From positions 1 through 10,047 of the forward strand of contig JACPVN010000099.1 of the NCBI GenBank assembly GCA_016191715.1: a stretch of DNA of 10,047 nt, given 5' to 3'. This stretch comes from Ignavibacteriota bacterium. Lineage in GTDB: Bacteria; Bacteroidota; Ignavibacteria; UBA10030; SZUA-254. A model generated the notes under the pieces. The model did no database searches. It saw nothing but the letters and a program-made list of their open reading frames with translations, and had not been told where the DNA came from. The translations under genes and the position numbers were made by a program. Below are positions 1-6,101 of the stretch, piece after piece; the stretch's first letter is position 1, and each line of letters opens with the position of its first letter.

Positions 1-139
1 CGGGATTCTCCGCTCTGTATGTAACAGTAATGTTCTCTCCGACTTTCGGCTTTTCGGGAGTGATAGAAACGTGAGATGATTGTGCGAAGGAAAAGAACGA
101 AGACAAGATGAGAAACGAAACAACGAGAACCAGTTTCAT
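1..139 (-). CDS. Exported protein, N-terminal fragment (gene continues past left edge)
   Basis: Reading the minus strand from an ATG at 139-137 gives 46 residues open to the window edge. The start MKLVLVVSFLILSSFFSFAQ is a textbook signal peptide: Lys2, a hydrophobic core at about residues 3-15, and an SFA|Q cleavage site after Ala19. The mature part begins SSHVSITPEKPKVGENITVTY, which resembles the first strands of an Ig-like or other beta-sandwich domain. An AAAGG Shine-Dalgarno-like stretch lies 5 bases upstream of the ATG. It is transcribed divergently from the gene at 373. Similar starts occur ahead of TlpA-like redoxin domains and of secreted peptidases, but too little is visible to choose a family. 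That this is a real exported protein is fairly sure; its function is unknown. Confidence 0.75.
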   Translation of the reverse strand, partial: MKLVLVVSFLILSSFFSFAQSSHVSITPEKPKVGENITVTYRAENP

Positions 140-184
140 AGAAACCTTTCGTGATAGAGGTAATAATGATGAAAAAACTTGAAA

Positions 185-214
185 CAAAGTACGAAAATGA
201 TGATTGGGAATCAA
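185..214 (-). promoter_or_regulatory. Possible Bacteroidota-type promoter for the leftward gene
   Basis: On the minus strand TTG (214-212) is followed after 20 bases by TACTTTG (191-185). This is one base short of the TTG-N19/20-TAnnTTTG arrangement used by the Bacteroidota primary sigma factor. Transcription would begin near 178 and leave a leader of about 40 bases before the ATG at 139. Position and spacing fit, but such matches also arise by chance in AT-rich DNA. Confidence 0.3.
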
Positions 215-235
215 ATCAACGAATGGAGTCTTGAC

Positions 236-262
236 TATTCTCGTTTTTATTTAATGAGAATA
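236..262. repeat. Short inverted repeat, possible operator or hairpin
   Basis: TATTCTC (236-242) and GAGAATA (256-262) are a perfect 7-bp inverted repeat with a 13-base, T-rich spacer. It lies in the divergent intergenic region between the genes starting at 139 and 373, where a regulator could act on either. It matches no operator that I recognise, and with no coding role it could be coincidental. No U-run follows it, so it is not a terminator. Confidence 0.25.
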
Positions 263-325
263 CATAAAATCGTCAACCAGCTGTGCTTTCAATTCTTTGC
301 AACTCACTCCAACTTTTGTACATTG

Positions 326-356
326 TTGCCGGTTAATTCGCAGTCCAATTTATTTA
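326..356 (+). promoter_or_regulatory. Possible promoter for the gene at 373
   Basis: TTG at 326-328 begins a -33-like element, followed by TATTTA at 351-356 in place of a -7 box. The gap is close to the 19-22 bases usual in Bacteroidota. The -7 element lacks the final TTTG, so the match is weak. A good Shine-Dalgarno, AGGA at 362-365, follows just before the ATG. The rest of the 140-372 gap shows no other gene. Confidence 0.22.
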
Positions 357-372
357 ACATCAGGAAAAAAAT

Positions 373-1815
373 ATGAATACCTCGTTACAACGTGTGTGGA
401 GAGTGACGATTTCATGTGTTCTTTTTTCGTTGGCGCTTACTGCCCAACCAAAGTATCGCACGTTCACTCAAGAACAGTTGGCTCAGAAGGAAGAACGAAA
501 CGCAGGGAAAGCGATTGCAAGTCGCGTACGTTTCGTTGTGAAAAACAGATTTGACACTGTCAAAAATGTTCTGTCGGCAACTGTCTCCTCACCGATTATT
601 TCACTCTTAGATTCCGGCGGTTTTCCGAATCTCCGGATAGCAAATTTCAAAAAAACTATTGTCGCCGAAGGGAAAGAACTTCAGCCCGGCGACTCGGTTG
701 TATTTCATGCAATCGTGAAGCGGAAAGTCCCCGGCTCGAAAATTACCGGGTGGCAGATGCGCACAAAAGATTTCTCGGCGGTGCAAACCCCGAACAGTCC
801 CGGCGCAGGTGTTACAACCATTACTATCACGCACGGAATTCCCAGTCCGCCTATTCCCGCAAGTGTTGATGAACAAGTTATCGCTCAACCAACCGGCGGC
901 AACGTTCGCGAATATCTTTATCAAAAAGCAGTAAAGAGGCCGAAGGGAATTATTCTCGGCGTAGAGAAAGCAGCAAAGCCGGCAGGATGGGTTCGCTCGT
1001 TCAGTACAAACACAAAAGCATTTCCACATACAGGCGCGGCTCGCTGTTTCGATTCCGTTGTGATGTCAACGAAGATGAAACCATTCGACGGCGAAGTGAA
1101 AAACCCGTCAGTGCGGATGCACAATAATCATCTGCTCGGTTCTCTGCACGCGTTGAAACTTTCCATCCTTGCAAACGATGCCGGAGTAACCGAACCGTTC
1201 GAAGCCGATGCAACTCCGCTCGGTTCGCTTCTCTATTATGATTCCGCACATGCCGGCAACCCGTTTAACAATCTCACGGTGAGAGAGATTTGCAAACTTA
1301 CTGACACAGCGCTAACGTATTGCAGGAGATTTTCTTCCGAATACTACACGGCTCTTGACCAAACTATCACGAGTATTGTTGAAATGTTTTCCGGAACGAT
1401 CGAAGTCAACTCAATGCGTCCGATGAAAGTGAAAGGAACAAAGACACTTGAAGAAGTTACGTTCCTTCATGCAAATCCGTTTGCGAATGTTCCTCAGCGT
1501 GAATCTGAAGAAGCAGTTGATAACATCCCTTATGAAAACAGAATGTTGTGGAATTATCCCAATCCGTTCAACCCTTCGACAGTAATAAGTTATCAGTTAA
1601 AAGTTAAAAGTGTTGTCACACTTAAAGTATTTGATTTGTTGGGGAGAGAAGTTTCAACTCTGTTCGATCATGCTGAACTTGATGAGGGAGAACAATCGGT
1701 TGAGTTTGACGCCGGAAATCTTTCAAGCGGAACGTATTACTATCGTTTGATTGCCACGGATGTTTCTAACGGAAGTGTTTTCACTGACGTAAAGAAGATG
1801 ACGTTGATGAGATAG
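373..1815 (+). CDS. Exported type IX secretion cargo protein, function unknown (480 aa)
   Basis: Residues 1-24 form a signal peptide (hydrophobic core about 11-23, LTA|QP cleavage after Ala24). Residues 394-480 are a type A Por/type IX sorting domain: NYPNPFNPSTVISY, then TLKVFDLLGREVSTL, GTYYYRLIA and a final KKMTLMR. The protein should therefore cross the inner membrane by Sec and the outer membrane by the type IX system. The roughly 370-residue middle begins with a charged Gln/Glu/Lys-rich stretch after cleavage. It then has beta-rich sequence including ELQPGDSVVFHAIV and GSKITGWQM, a Gly/Pro-rich linker near 150-170, and a part with several Tyr, His and Cys residues. I recognise no catalytic motif or known domain in it. 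The start is supported by AGGA seven bases upstream. The gene is monocistronic, with a terminator just downstream. Part of the sorting-domain code consists of 7-bp repeats (1588-1615). Confidence 0.88.
   Translation: MNTSLQRVWRVTISCVLFSLALTAQPKYRTFTQEQLAQKEERNAGKAIASRVRFVVKNRFDTVKNVLSATVSSPIISLLDSGGFPNLRIANFKKTIVAEGKELQPGDSVVFHAIVKRKVPGSKITGWQMRTKDFSAVQTPNSPGAGVTTITITHGIPSPPIPASVDEQVIAQPTGGNVREYLYQKAVKRPKGIILGVEKAAKPAGWVRSFSTNTKAFPHTGAARCFDSVVMSTKMKPFDGEVKNPSVRMHNNHLLGSLHALKLSILANDAGVTEPFEADATPLGSLLYYDSAHAGNPFNNLTVREICKLTDTALTYCRRFSSEYYTALDQTITSIVEMFSGTIEVNSMRPMKVKGTKTLEEVTFLHANPFANVPQRESEEAVDNIPYENRMLWNYPNPFNPSTVISYQLKVKSVVTLKVFDLLGREVSTLFDHAELDEGEQSVEFDAGNLSSGTYYYRLIATDVSNGSVFTDVKKMTLMR
1588..1615 (+). 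repeat. Four consecutive 7-bp repeats inside a coding region
   Basis: Four heptads run back to back. AGTTATC starts at 1588, AGTTAAA at 1595 and again at 1602, and a diverged AGTGTTG at 1609. All begin with AGT. They encode the SYQLKVKSV part of the type IX sorting domain, where related domains usually carry SYQLPV-type sequence of equal length, so the reading frame is not disturbed. The unit length equals that of the larger array at 4729-4872, though the unit sequence differs. The patch is short enough that chance plus codon bias cannot be excluded. Confidence 0.5.
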
Positions 1816-1835
1816 TATCAATTAAGAAAATTTTC

Positions 1836-1874
1836 AACCCCGCTTCGGAAATCTGAAGCGGGGTTTATTTTTTG
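1836..1874. terminator. Rho-independent terminator between convergent genes
   Basis: AACCCCGCTTC (1836-1846) pairs perfectly with GAAGCGGGGTT (1855-1865) around an 8-base loop, an 11-bp stem with a GC-rich core. On the plus strand it is followed by TATTTTTT (1866-1873), a good U-tract that ends the gene stopping at 1815. On the minus strand the exit is GAAAATTTTC, a weaker tract that could still serve gpmA, whose stop lies at 1891. It probably works in both directions. Confidence 0.88.
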
Positions 1875-1890
1875 CGCCAACGTTCACAAC

Positions 1891-2649
1891 CTATCTACCC
1901 GCGTTGTTTGCTTTGCCTTGATTCTTCACGGATTGCATTGCCTGCTCAAGCGTTTCCTCGTTTCCCAGATAGTGACTACGGAGCGGTTTCAGATGTTCGT
2001 CTAATTCGTACACCAGCGGAATTCCGGTCGGAATATTCAAACCGATAATTTCATCATCCGGGATGTTGTCGAGATACTTCACCAGCGCACGAAGACTGTT
2101 TCCATGCGCGGCAATGATAACACGTTTGCCGGAACGAATCGCCGGCGCAATCACTTCATGCCAGTAGGGAAGAAACCGTTCAACGGTATCTTTCAAACAT
2201 TCTGTCGTCGGTAATTCTTTTTCAGTGAGATTGTTGTAACGGATATCGTGTCCGGGAAAACGCGGGTCGGTTTTTTCTAACGACGGAGGTTGGATATCGT
2301 AACTCCGTCTCCAGATGTGCACCTGTTCTTCGCCGAATTTCTGAGCGGTTTCCGATTTGTTCAATCCCTGCAACGCGCCATAGTGTCGCTCATTTAATCT
2401 CCATGAGTGCTGAACAGGAAGCCACAAGAGTTCCATTTCATCAAGCACATACAGCAACGTTTTAATCGCACGCTTCAACATGGACGTGTAGGCAATGTCG
2501 AACATAAAGCCCTGTTCCTTCAACAACTGCCCGGCACGTTTCGCTTCCTGAATTCCTTGTTCTGAAAGGTCAACATCGGTCCATCCCGTAAATCTGTTTT
2601 CTTTATTCCAATCGCTTTCTCCGTGACGGAGAAGTACGAGTTTGTGCAT
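1891..2649 (-). CDS. gpmA: 2,3-bisphosphoglycerate-dependent phosphoglycerate mutase (252 aa)
   Basis: Interconverts 3-phosphoglycerate and 2-phosphoglycerate in glycolysis and gluconeogenesis through a phosphohistidine intermediate; cytosolic. The family signature LVLLRHGESDWN is at residues 4-15, with the phosphorylated His at 9 and the active-site Arg at 8. FTGWTDVDLSEQG follows at 20-32. Arg60, Glu87 within NERHYGALQG (86-95), and His182 within IIAAHGNSLRALVKYL (178-193) fill the remaining catalytic places. IPTGIPLVYEL (206-216) is the usual C-terminal substrate-side segment. At 252 residues it is the full family length and no key residue is missing. An AGGA lies 5 bases before the ATG. 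It faces the gene at 373 across a shared terminator and has its own promoter candidate. The short tail after about residue 240 is variable in the family. Confidence 0.97.
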   Translation of the reverse strand: MHKLVLLRHGESDWNKENRFTGWTDVDLSEQGIQEAKRAGQLLKEQGFMFDIAYTSMLKRAIKTLLYVLDEMELLWLPVQHSWRLNERHYGALQGLNKSETAQKFGEEQVHIWRRSYDIQPPSLEKTDPRFPGHDIRYNNLTEKELPTTECLKDTVERFLPYWHEVIAPAIRSGKRVIIAAHGNSLRALVKYLDNIPDDEIIGLNIPTGIPLVYELDEHLKPLRSHYLGNEETLEQAMQSVKNQGKANNAGR

Positions 2650-2688
2650 TGGTTTCCTGTTTCTAAATTAAAAGTTGAACTAATTTAC

Positions 2689-2696
2689 CAAAGATA
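2689..2696 (-). promoter_or_regulatory. Bacteroidota -7 box upstream of gpmA
   Basis: On the minus strand these bases read TATCTTTG, an exact match to TAnnTTTG, the -7 element of the Bacteroidota primary sigma factor. Transcription would start near 2682, leaving a leader of about 33 bases before the gpmA ATG at 2649. The expected TTG near -33 is not clear (TGG is found there). The placement makes this the best promoter candidate in the window. Confidence 0.45.
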
Positions 2697-2833
2697 AGAA
2701 GAGATGCGGAGAAATCCATAAGCATCTGAAGAAATGAAAAAGCATATTGCAGGCAGATGGAACAGAACAACAAGACAGCGTGTTCTACATAATGTCATCC
2801 ATCTTAATAACGTGGAAAACTCCCGATTTTTCT

Positions 2834-2839
2834 TATATT
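2834..2839 (+). promoter_or_regulatory. Possible -10/-7 element for the TPR operon
   Basis: TATATT lies within TTCTTATATTC, about 18 bases before the preferred ATG at 2857. A transcript from it would have a very short leader, consistent with the absence of a Shine-Dalgarno there. A TGGAAA at 2813-2818 could act as an upstream element, but the spacing (15 bases) is short. The element also lies within the open N-terminal extension of the TPR frame, which argues that the extension is not translated. Confidence 0.28.
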
Positions 2840-2856
2840 CAACCCTTACAAACATC

Positions 2857-4728
2857 ATGAAAACTGTGTGGATTTATATAGTTGGTTTTGCGTTCCTGTT
2901 CTTTACGGCAGAATCTCAGCAGAAGAATGTTGAGATAAAACTGAAACTTGCTCAGAGTTATGAACGAAGCGGCGATTATGAAGCCGCAGTCAAACTCTAT
3001 GAAGAGGCATACGCGAAAGATTCAGCAAACTATGCAGTGTTTGAATCGCTCAAACGATGTTATCTTCTAACAAAAAAATATCCTGAAGCAATTTCCATCA
3101 TCAACCGAAGGTTACTGCACACGCCGAACGACCTTTCGCTTTTGTGTCAACTCGGTACGATTTACGTTCGTCACGCGGATGATACAAGAGGATTTGCGGC
3201 GTGGGAACGTGCTATCCTTCTCGATTCGACAAACGAAGTAACGTATTCACTTGTCGCAAACTCGATGATGGAAGTCCGTTTGTTCGAGAAGGCAATTGAA
3301 ACGTACAAACGCGGACGACGCGCCTGCAACAAAGATAAACTATACATCACCGACCTTGCGTACCTTTACGGTAGCACGTTAAACTATGCCGATGCAACCT
3401 CCGAGTATCTGAAACTTGTGAGAGAAAACCCTGCGCAGTTAGGATTCGTTCAATCGCGCATGGCAAGTTACACGAACCGTGCCGACGGACGGAAAGCCGC
3501 AACCGAATCGGTTGAACAAATTACAAAAACTGAAACGGAAAACCTTGCCATATCTCAACTGCTTGCGTGGCTCTACATGGAAGGAAAGCAATACGACAAA
3601 GCGTTCGACGTCTATAAACTCATTGATAAAAAAACGAATGCCGGCGGGCGCGAGATTTTTAATTTTGCCGAGCGCGCATTTCGGGATAAATCATTTCTCA
3701 TTGCCTCACAGGCATATCAGGAGGTGGTTAGCGCGTTCCCGAAGTTTCTTATGTTGCCGCAAGCAAAATTTGGATACGCAAGAACGCTGGAGGAACTAAG
3801 CGTAATAACCGACACCCTCAAACTCTTCGGCAACGTCAGTCCGTTTCAAAAAGAAGTGAAACCGGCAACGGAATCAGAGCCGCAATTTACCGGCGTCGTC
3901 TTGGCGTATAAACGTATCGTGAGTGAATATCCGAAAACGGAAATTGCCGCTCGTTCGCTTCTCCGCGTTGCATCACTTATGTTTGAACGCTTCTTCAATC
4001 TCGATGAAGCACAATCCACACTGAATGATTTTTTGAAAAATTACGGTCAGTTTATTCCGCTTGCCGTTGAAGCGAAGTTATTACTCTGCGATGTTACGCT
4101 CGCTCAGGGAAATCTTGACAAAGCAGAAGAGACGTTGAAATCCATCAGCGATATACGTCCCGTTTCGCCTGAGAACAAAGATAAAACCGGTTTACGGCTT
4201 GCTGAAATCACGTATTTCCGCGGGCAGTTCAAAAGTGCGATGGAACAGTTGGGAAATGTTATGAGCGATGTCATGTCGAACACGACGAACGATGCGCTTA
4301 CGCTCCAGATTTTCATACAGGAAAATCAGGAGAAAAATTCTGCCGCGCTCGGCGAGTTCGCCAAAGCGGATTTCCTGAAACGACAGCGAAAACTTTCTGA
4401 AGCGCTCGCCATCTACGAAAATATTTTCAAGAGTGATGCAGAATCGGAAATGGCGGATGAAGCGCTGATGAGCATCGGCGATATTCACGCGCAAATGCGC
4501 CGATTCCCCGAAGCAGTCGCATCGTACGAACGACTTGCAACCGACTACGAAGAAAGTATTAACTTAGACAAGGCAACGATGAAGACCGGACAGATTTATG
4601 AACTCGGCATGAAAGATAAAGCAAAAGCCATTGAGGCGTATCAAAAATTATTAGAGAAGTTTCCCAACTCCATTTTTGTGAGTGAAGCGAGAAAACGGAT
4701 TCGGGAGTTAAGAGGAGATACTATATGA
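2857..4728 (+). CDS. Periplasmic TPR-repeat protein (623 aa)
   Basis: A helical-repeat scaffold that is probably exported. From the ATG at 2857 the protein starts MKTVWIYIVGFAFLFFTAES, a signal peptide with cleavage near residue 19-20. TPR units follow at once, for example LAQSYERSGDYEAAVKLYEE. Further units run through the N-terminal third (YPEAISIINRRL, FEKAIETYKRG, YADATSEYLKLV, YDKAFDVYKLI). The last 110 residues hold more (LSEALAIYENIF, FPEAVASYERLA, KAKAIEAYQKLLEKFP). Such arrays bind peptides or partner proteins, and the C-terminal part recalls YbgF/BamD-like envelope proteins. The frame stays open back to an ATG at 2734, but starting there would bury the signal peptide behind 41 basic, non-conserved-looking residues, so 2857 is preferred. 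It is the first gene of an apparent operon and overlaps the next gene by ATGA. Confidence 0.85.
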   Translation: MKTVWIYIVGFAFLFFTAESQQKNVEIKLKLAQSYERSGDYEAAVKLYEEAYAKDSANYAVFESLKRCYLLTKKYPEAISIINRRLLHTPNDLSLLCQLGTIYVRHADDTRGFAAWERAILLDSTNEVTYSLVANSMMEVRLFEKAIETYKRGRRACNKDKLYITDLAYLYGSTLNYADATSEYLKLVRENPAQLGFVQSRMASYTNRADGRKAATESVEQITKTETENLAISQLLAWLYMEGKQYDKAFDVYKLIDKKTNAGGREIFNFAERAFRDKSFLIASQAYQEVVSAFPKFLMLPQAKFGYARTLEELSVITDTLKLFGNVSPFQKEVKPATESEPQFTGVVLAYKRIVSEYPKTEIAARSLLRVASLMFERFFNLDEAQSTLNDFLKNYGQFIPLAVEAKLLLCDVTLAQGNLDKAEETLKSISDIRPVSPENKDKTGLRLAEITYFRGQFKSAMEQLGNVMSDVMSNTTNDALTLQIFIQENQEKNSAALGEFAKADFLKRQRKLSEALAIYENIFKSDAESEMADEALMSIGDIHAQMRRFPEAVASYERLATDYEESINLDKATMKTGQIYELGMKDKAKAIEAYQKLLEKFPNSIFVSEARKRIRELRGDTI

Positions 4729-6092
4729 GTTTTCAGTTTCCGGTTTCCGGTTTTCTGTTGAATGCTGTACTTGGTACTTGGTACTTAGTACTTGGTAATA
4801 TCACAAAGTACAAAGGACAAGGTACAAAGTACTGTTCACTCTTTGTTCTCTGTTCTCTGCTCTACGCTTTACCGATGCAGGCGCAGAAGGTTCTGATACC
4901 GATGGACCTGAAACAAACCGAGCATCTCAAAGCATACGGCATCGCGTATTGGGCGTTAACAAAGAACATCGAAGTGGATTGGTTGCTGAATTATCGCGGC
5001 GGCTCGTTTATGATTGATGCATTAGAGTTGGTTTCGACCGAGTGCCGTGTGCGGAATGTTTCATTTGAAGAAATCAGCGGCTCAATGGCGGCACAAATCT
5101 ATGCAGAAATTCAGCAGGAAGATAACAACATGGATGTCGTGCGATTGGAAAAAGCGCCCCGTGTCGCAGTCTATGTTCCGCCCGGTTTTGTTCCGTGGGA
5201 TGATGCGGTGACGATAGCGCTTGAGTATGCAGAAATTCATTACGACAAAATCTGGGAGGATGAAGTCATGACAGACAAACTCGCGCAGTATGATTGGCTC
5301 CATCTTCATCATGAAGATTTCACAGGACAGTATGGAAAGTTCTACGCATCATTTTCTACTCAACCGTGGTACATCGAACAACAAATGATGCACGAGAAGA
5401 AAGCGAAGGAACTCGGTTTTAGAAAAGTTGCCGAGATGAAGAAAGCCGTAGCGAGAAAAATCAAGGAATTTGTTGCGGCAGGAGGATTTTTGTTTGCCAT
5501 GTGCTCGGCAACGGACGCGTTCGATATAGCGCTTGCGGCTGAGAAAACAGATATGTGCGACTTCATGTACGACAGCGACCCGCCCGACTTGAATGCACAG
5601 AAGCGACTCGATTATTCAAAAACTCTCGCGTTCGAGAATTTCACCATTGAAATGAATCCGCTCCGTTATGAATACTCCGATATTGACATACCGCCGAGCG
5701 ACATGGTGGCGATGCTCAATCAGGAAACGGATTACTTCACACTGTTTGATTTCTCCGCCAAGTACGACCCTGTCCCGACGATGCTGACGCAGAATCACGC
5801 AAACATCATTCGCGGATTTCTTGGTCAGACAACCAACTTCAAAAAAAGTTTAATTAAAAAAACAGTGACGATTCTTGCAGAGAAAGAAGGGACGGAAGAA
5901 GTGCGGTATATCCACGGCAATCTCGGACGCGGTACCTACACATGGTACGGCGGTCACGACCCGGAAGATTACCAGCACGCAGTCGGTGACCCTCCAACAG
6001 ATTTGAAGTTGCACAAAAATTCTCCCGGCTACCGTTTGATTCTCAACAATGTGCTGTTCCCCGCTGCGAAAAAGAAACAGCAGAAAACATAG
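4725..6092 (+). CDS. Exported protein of uncertain function, GATase1-like features (455 aa)
   Basis: The start is firm: AGAGGAGA (4711-4718) precedes the ATG by about 7 bases, and the ATG overlaps the TPR stop as ATGA. Residues 2-50 are encoded by a heptad-repeat array. They form an odd leader with two hydrophobic stretches (about 8-24 and 37-49) and a cleavage-like PMQA|QK at 53. The conserved-looking body then begins KVLIPMDLKQTEHLKAYGIA. It contains VAVYVPPGFVPWDDA (147-161), DWLHLHHEDFTGQYGKFY (190-207), GGFLFAMCSATDAFD (253-267) and YTWYGGHDPEDYQH (405-418). Cys260 after a beta-strand, with His411 and Glu414, would suit a class I amidotransferase-like fold; this is inference. As I recall, Bacteroidota homologues often carry the label asparagine synthetase B. 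I see neither an N-terminal nucleophile Cys nor an SGGxDS PP-loop, so that name is doubtful. A metallophosphoesterase gene follows 9 bases later. Confidence 0.85.
   Translation: MSFQFPVSGFLLNAVLGTWYLVLGNITKYKGQGTKYCSLFVLCSLLYALPMQAQKVLIPMDLKQTEHLKAYGIAYWALTKNIEVDWLLNYRGGSFMIDALELVSTECRVRNVSFEEISGSMAAQIYAEIQQEDNNMDVVRLEKAPRVAVYVPPGFVPWDDAVTIALEYAEIHYDKIWEDEVMTDKLAQYDWLHLHHEDFTGQYGKFYASFSTQPWYIEQQMMHEKKAKELGFRKVAEMKKAVARKIKEFVAAGGFLFAMCSATDAFDIALAAEKTDMCDFMYDSDPPDLNAQKRLDYSKTLAFENFTIEMNPLRYEYSDIDIPPSDMVAMLNQETDYFTLFDFSAKYDPVPTMLTQNHANIIRGFLGQTTNFKKSLIKKTVTILAEKEGTEEVRYIHGNLGRGTYTWYGGHDPEDYQHAVGDPPTDLKLHKNSPGYRLILNNVLFPAAKKKQQKT
4729..4872 (+). repeat. Array of about eighteen 7-bp repeats at a gene's 5' end
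   Basis: Starting at the second codon of the gene at 4725, the DNA breaks into heptads for 144 bases. Five GTT-type units begin at 4729, 4736, 4743, 4750 and 4757 (GTTTCCG is exact at 4736 and 4743). Four GTAC-type units begin at 4767, 4774, 4781 and 4788 (GTACTTG three times). Four reversed units of the AAAGTAC type begin at 4805, 4812, 4819 and 4826. One GTT unit lies at 4834, and four more at 4845, 4852, 4859 and 4866 (GTTCTCT is exact at 4845 and 4852). Only 3-, 10-, 1- and 4-base gaps interrupt. Because seven is not a multiple of three, each group is read in all three frames in turn. The layout recalls the short tandem heptanucleotide repeats of cyanobacteria and similar repeats of environmental Bacteroidota. 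Confidence 0.82.
4767..4832. repeat. 28-bp-arm inverted repeat built of heptads
   Basis: Within the array, four GTACTT-type units (4767-4794) face four reverse-complement units (4805-4832) across a 10-base spacer. Comparing the left arm with the reverse complement of the right gives 22 of 28 identical positions. Most mismatches fall at the last base or two of each unit. The mRNA could form a long imperfect hairpin about 40 bases after the start codon, and single-stranded DNA a cruciform. There is no U-run, so it is not a terminator. Confidence 0.75.
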
Positions 6093-6101
6093 AATTACTT
6101 C

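Noticed and set aside
179..376. Plus-strand open frame of 65 codons upstream of the gene at 373
   Set aside because: No Shine-Dalgarno, no recognisable domain, and it overlaps the promoter region and start of the well-supported gene at 373. The composition looks like non-coding AT-rich DNA.
2734..2856. N-terminal extension of the TPR protein (41 more residues)
   Set aside because: It would put a basic, low-similarity stretch before an evident signal peptide, and a promoter-like TATATT lies inside it. The ATG at 2857 is the better start.
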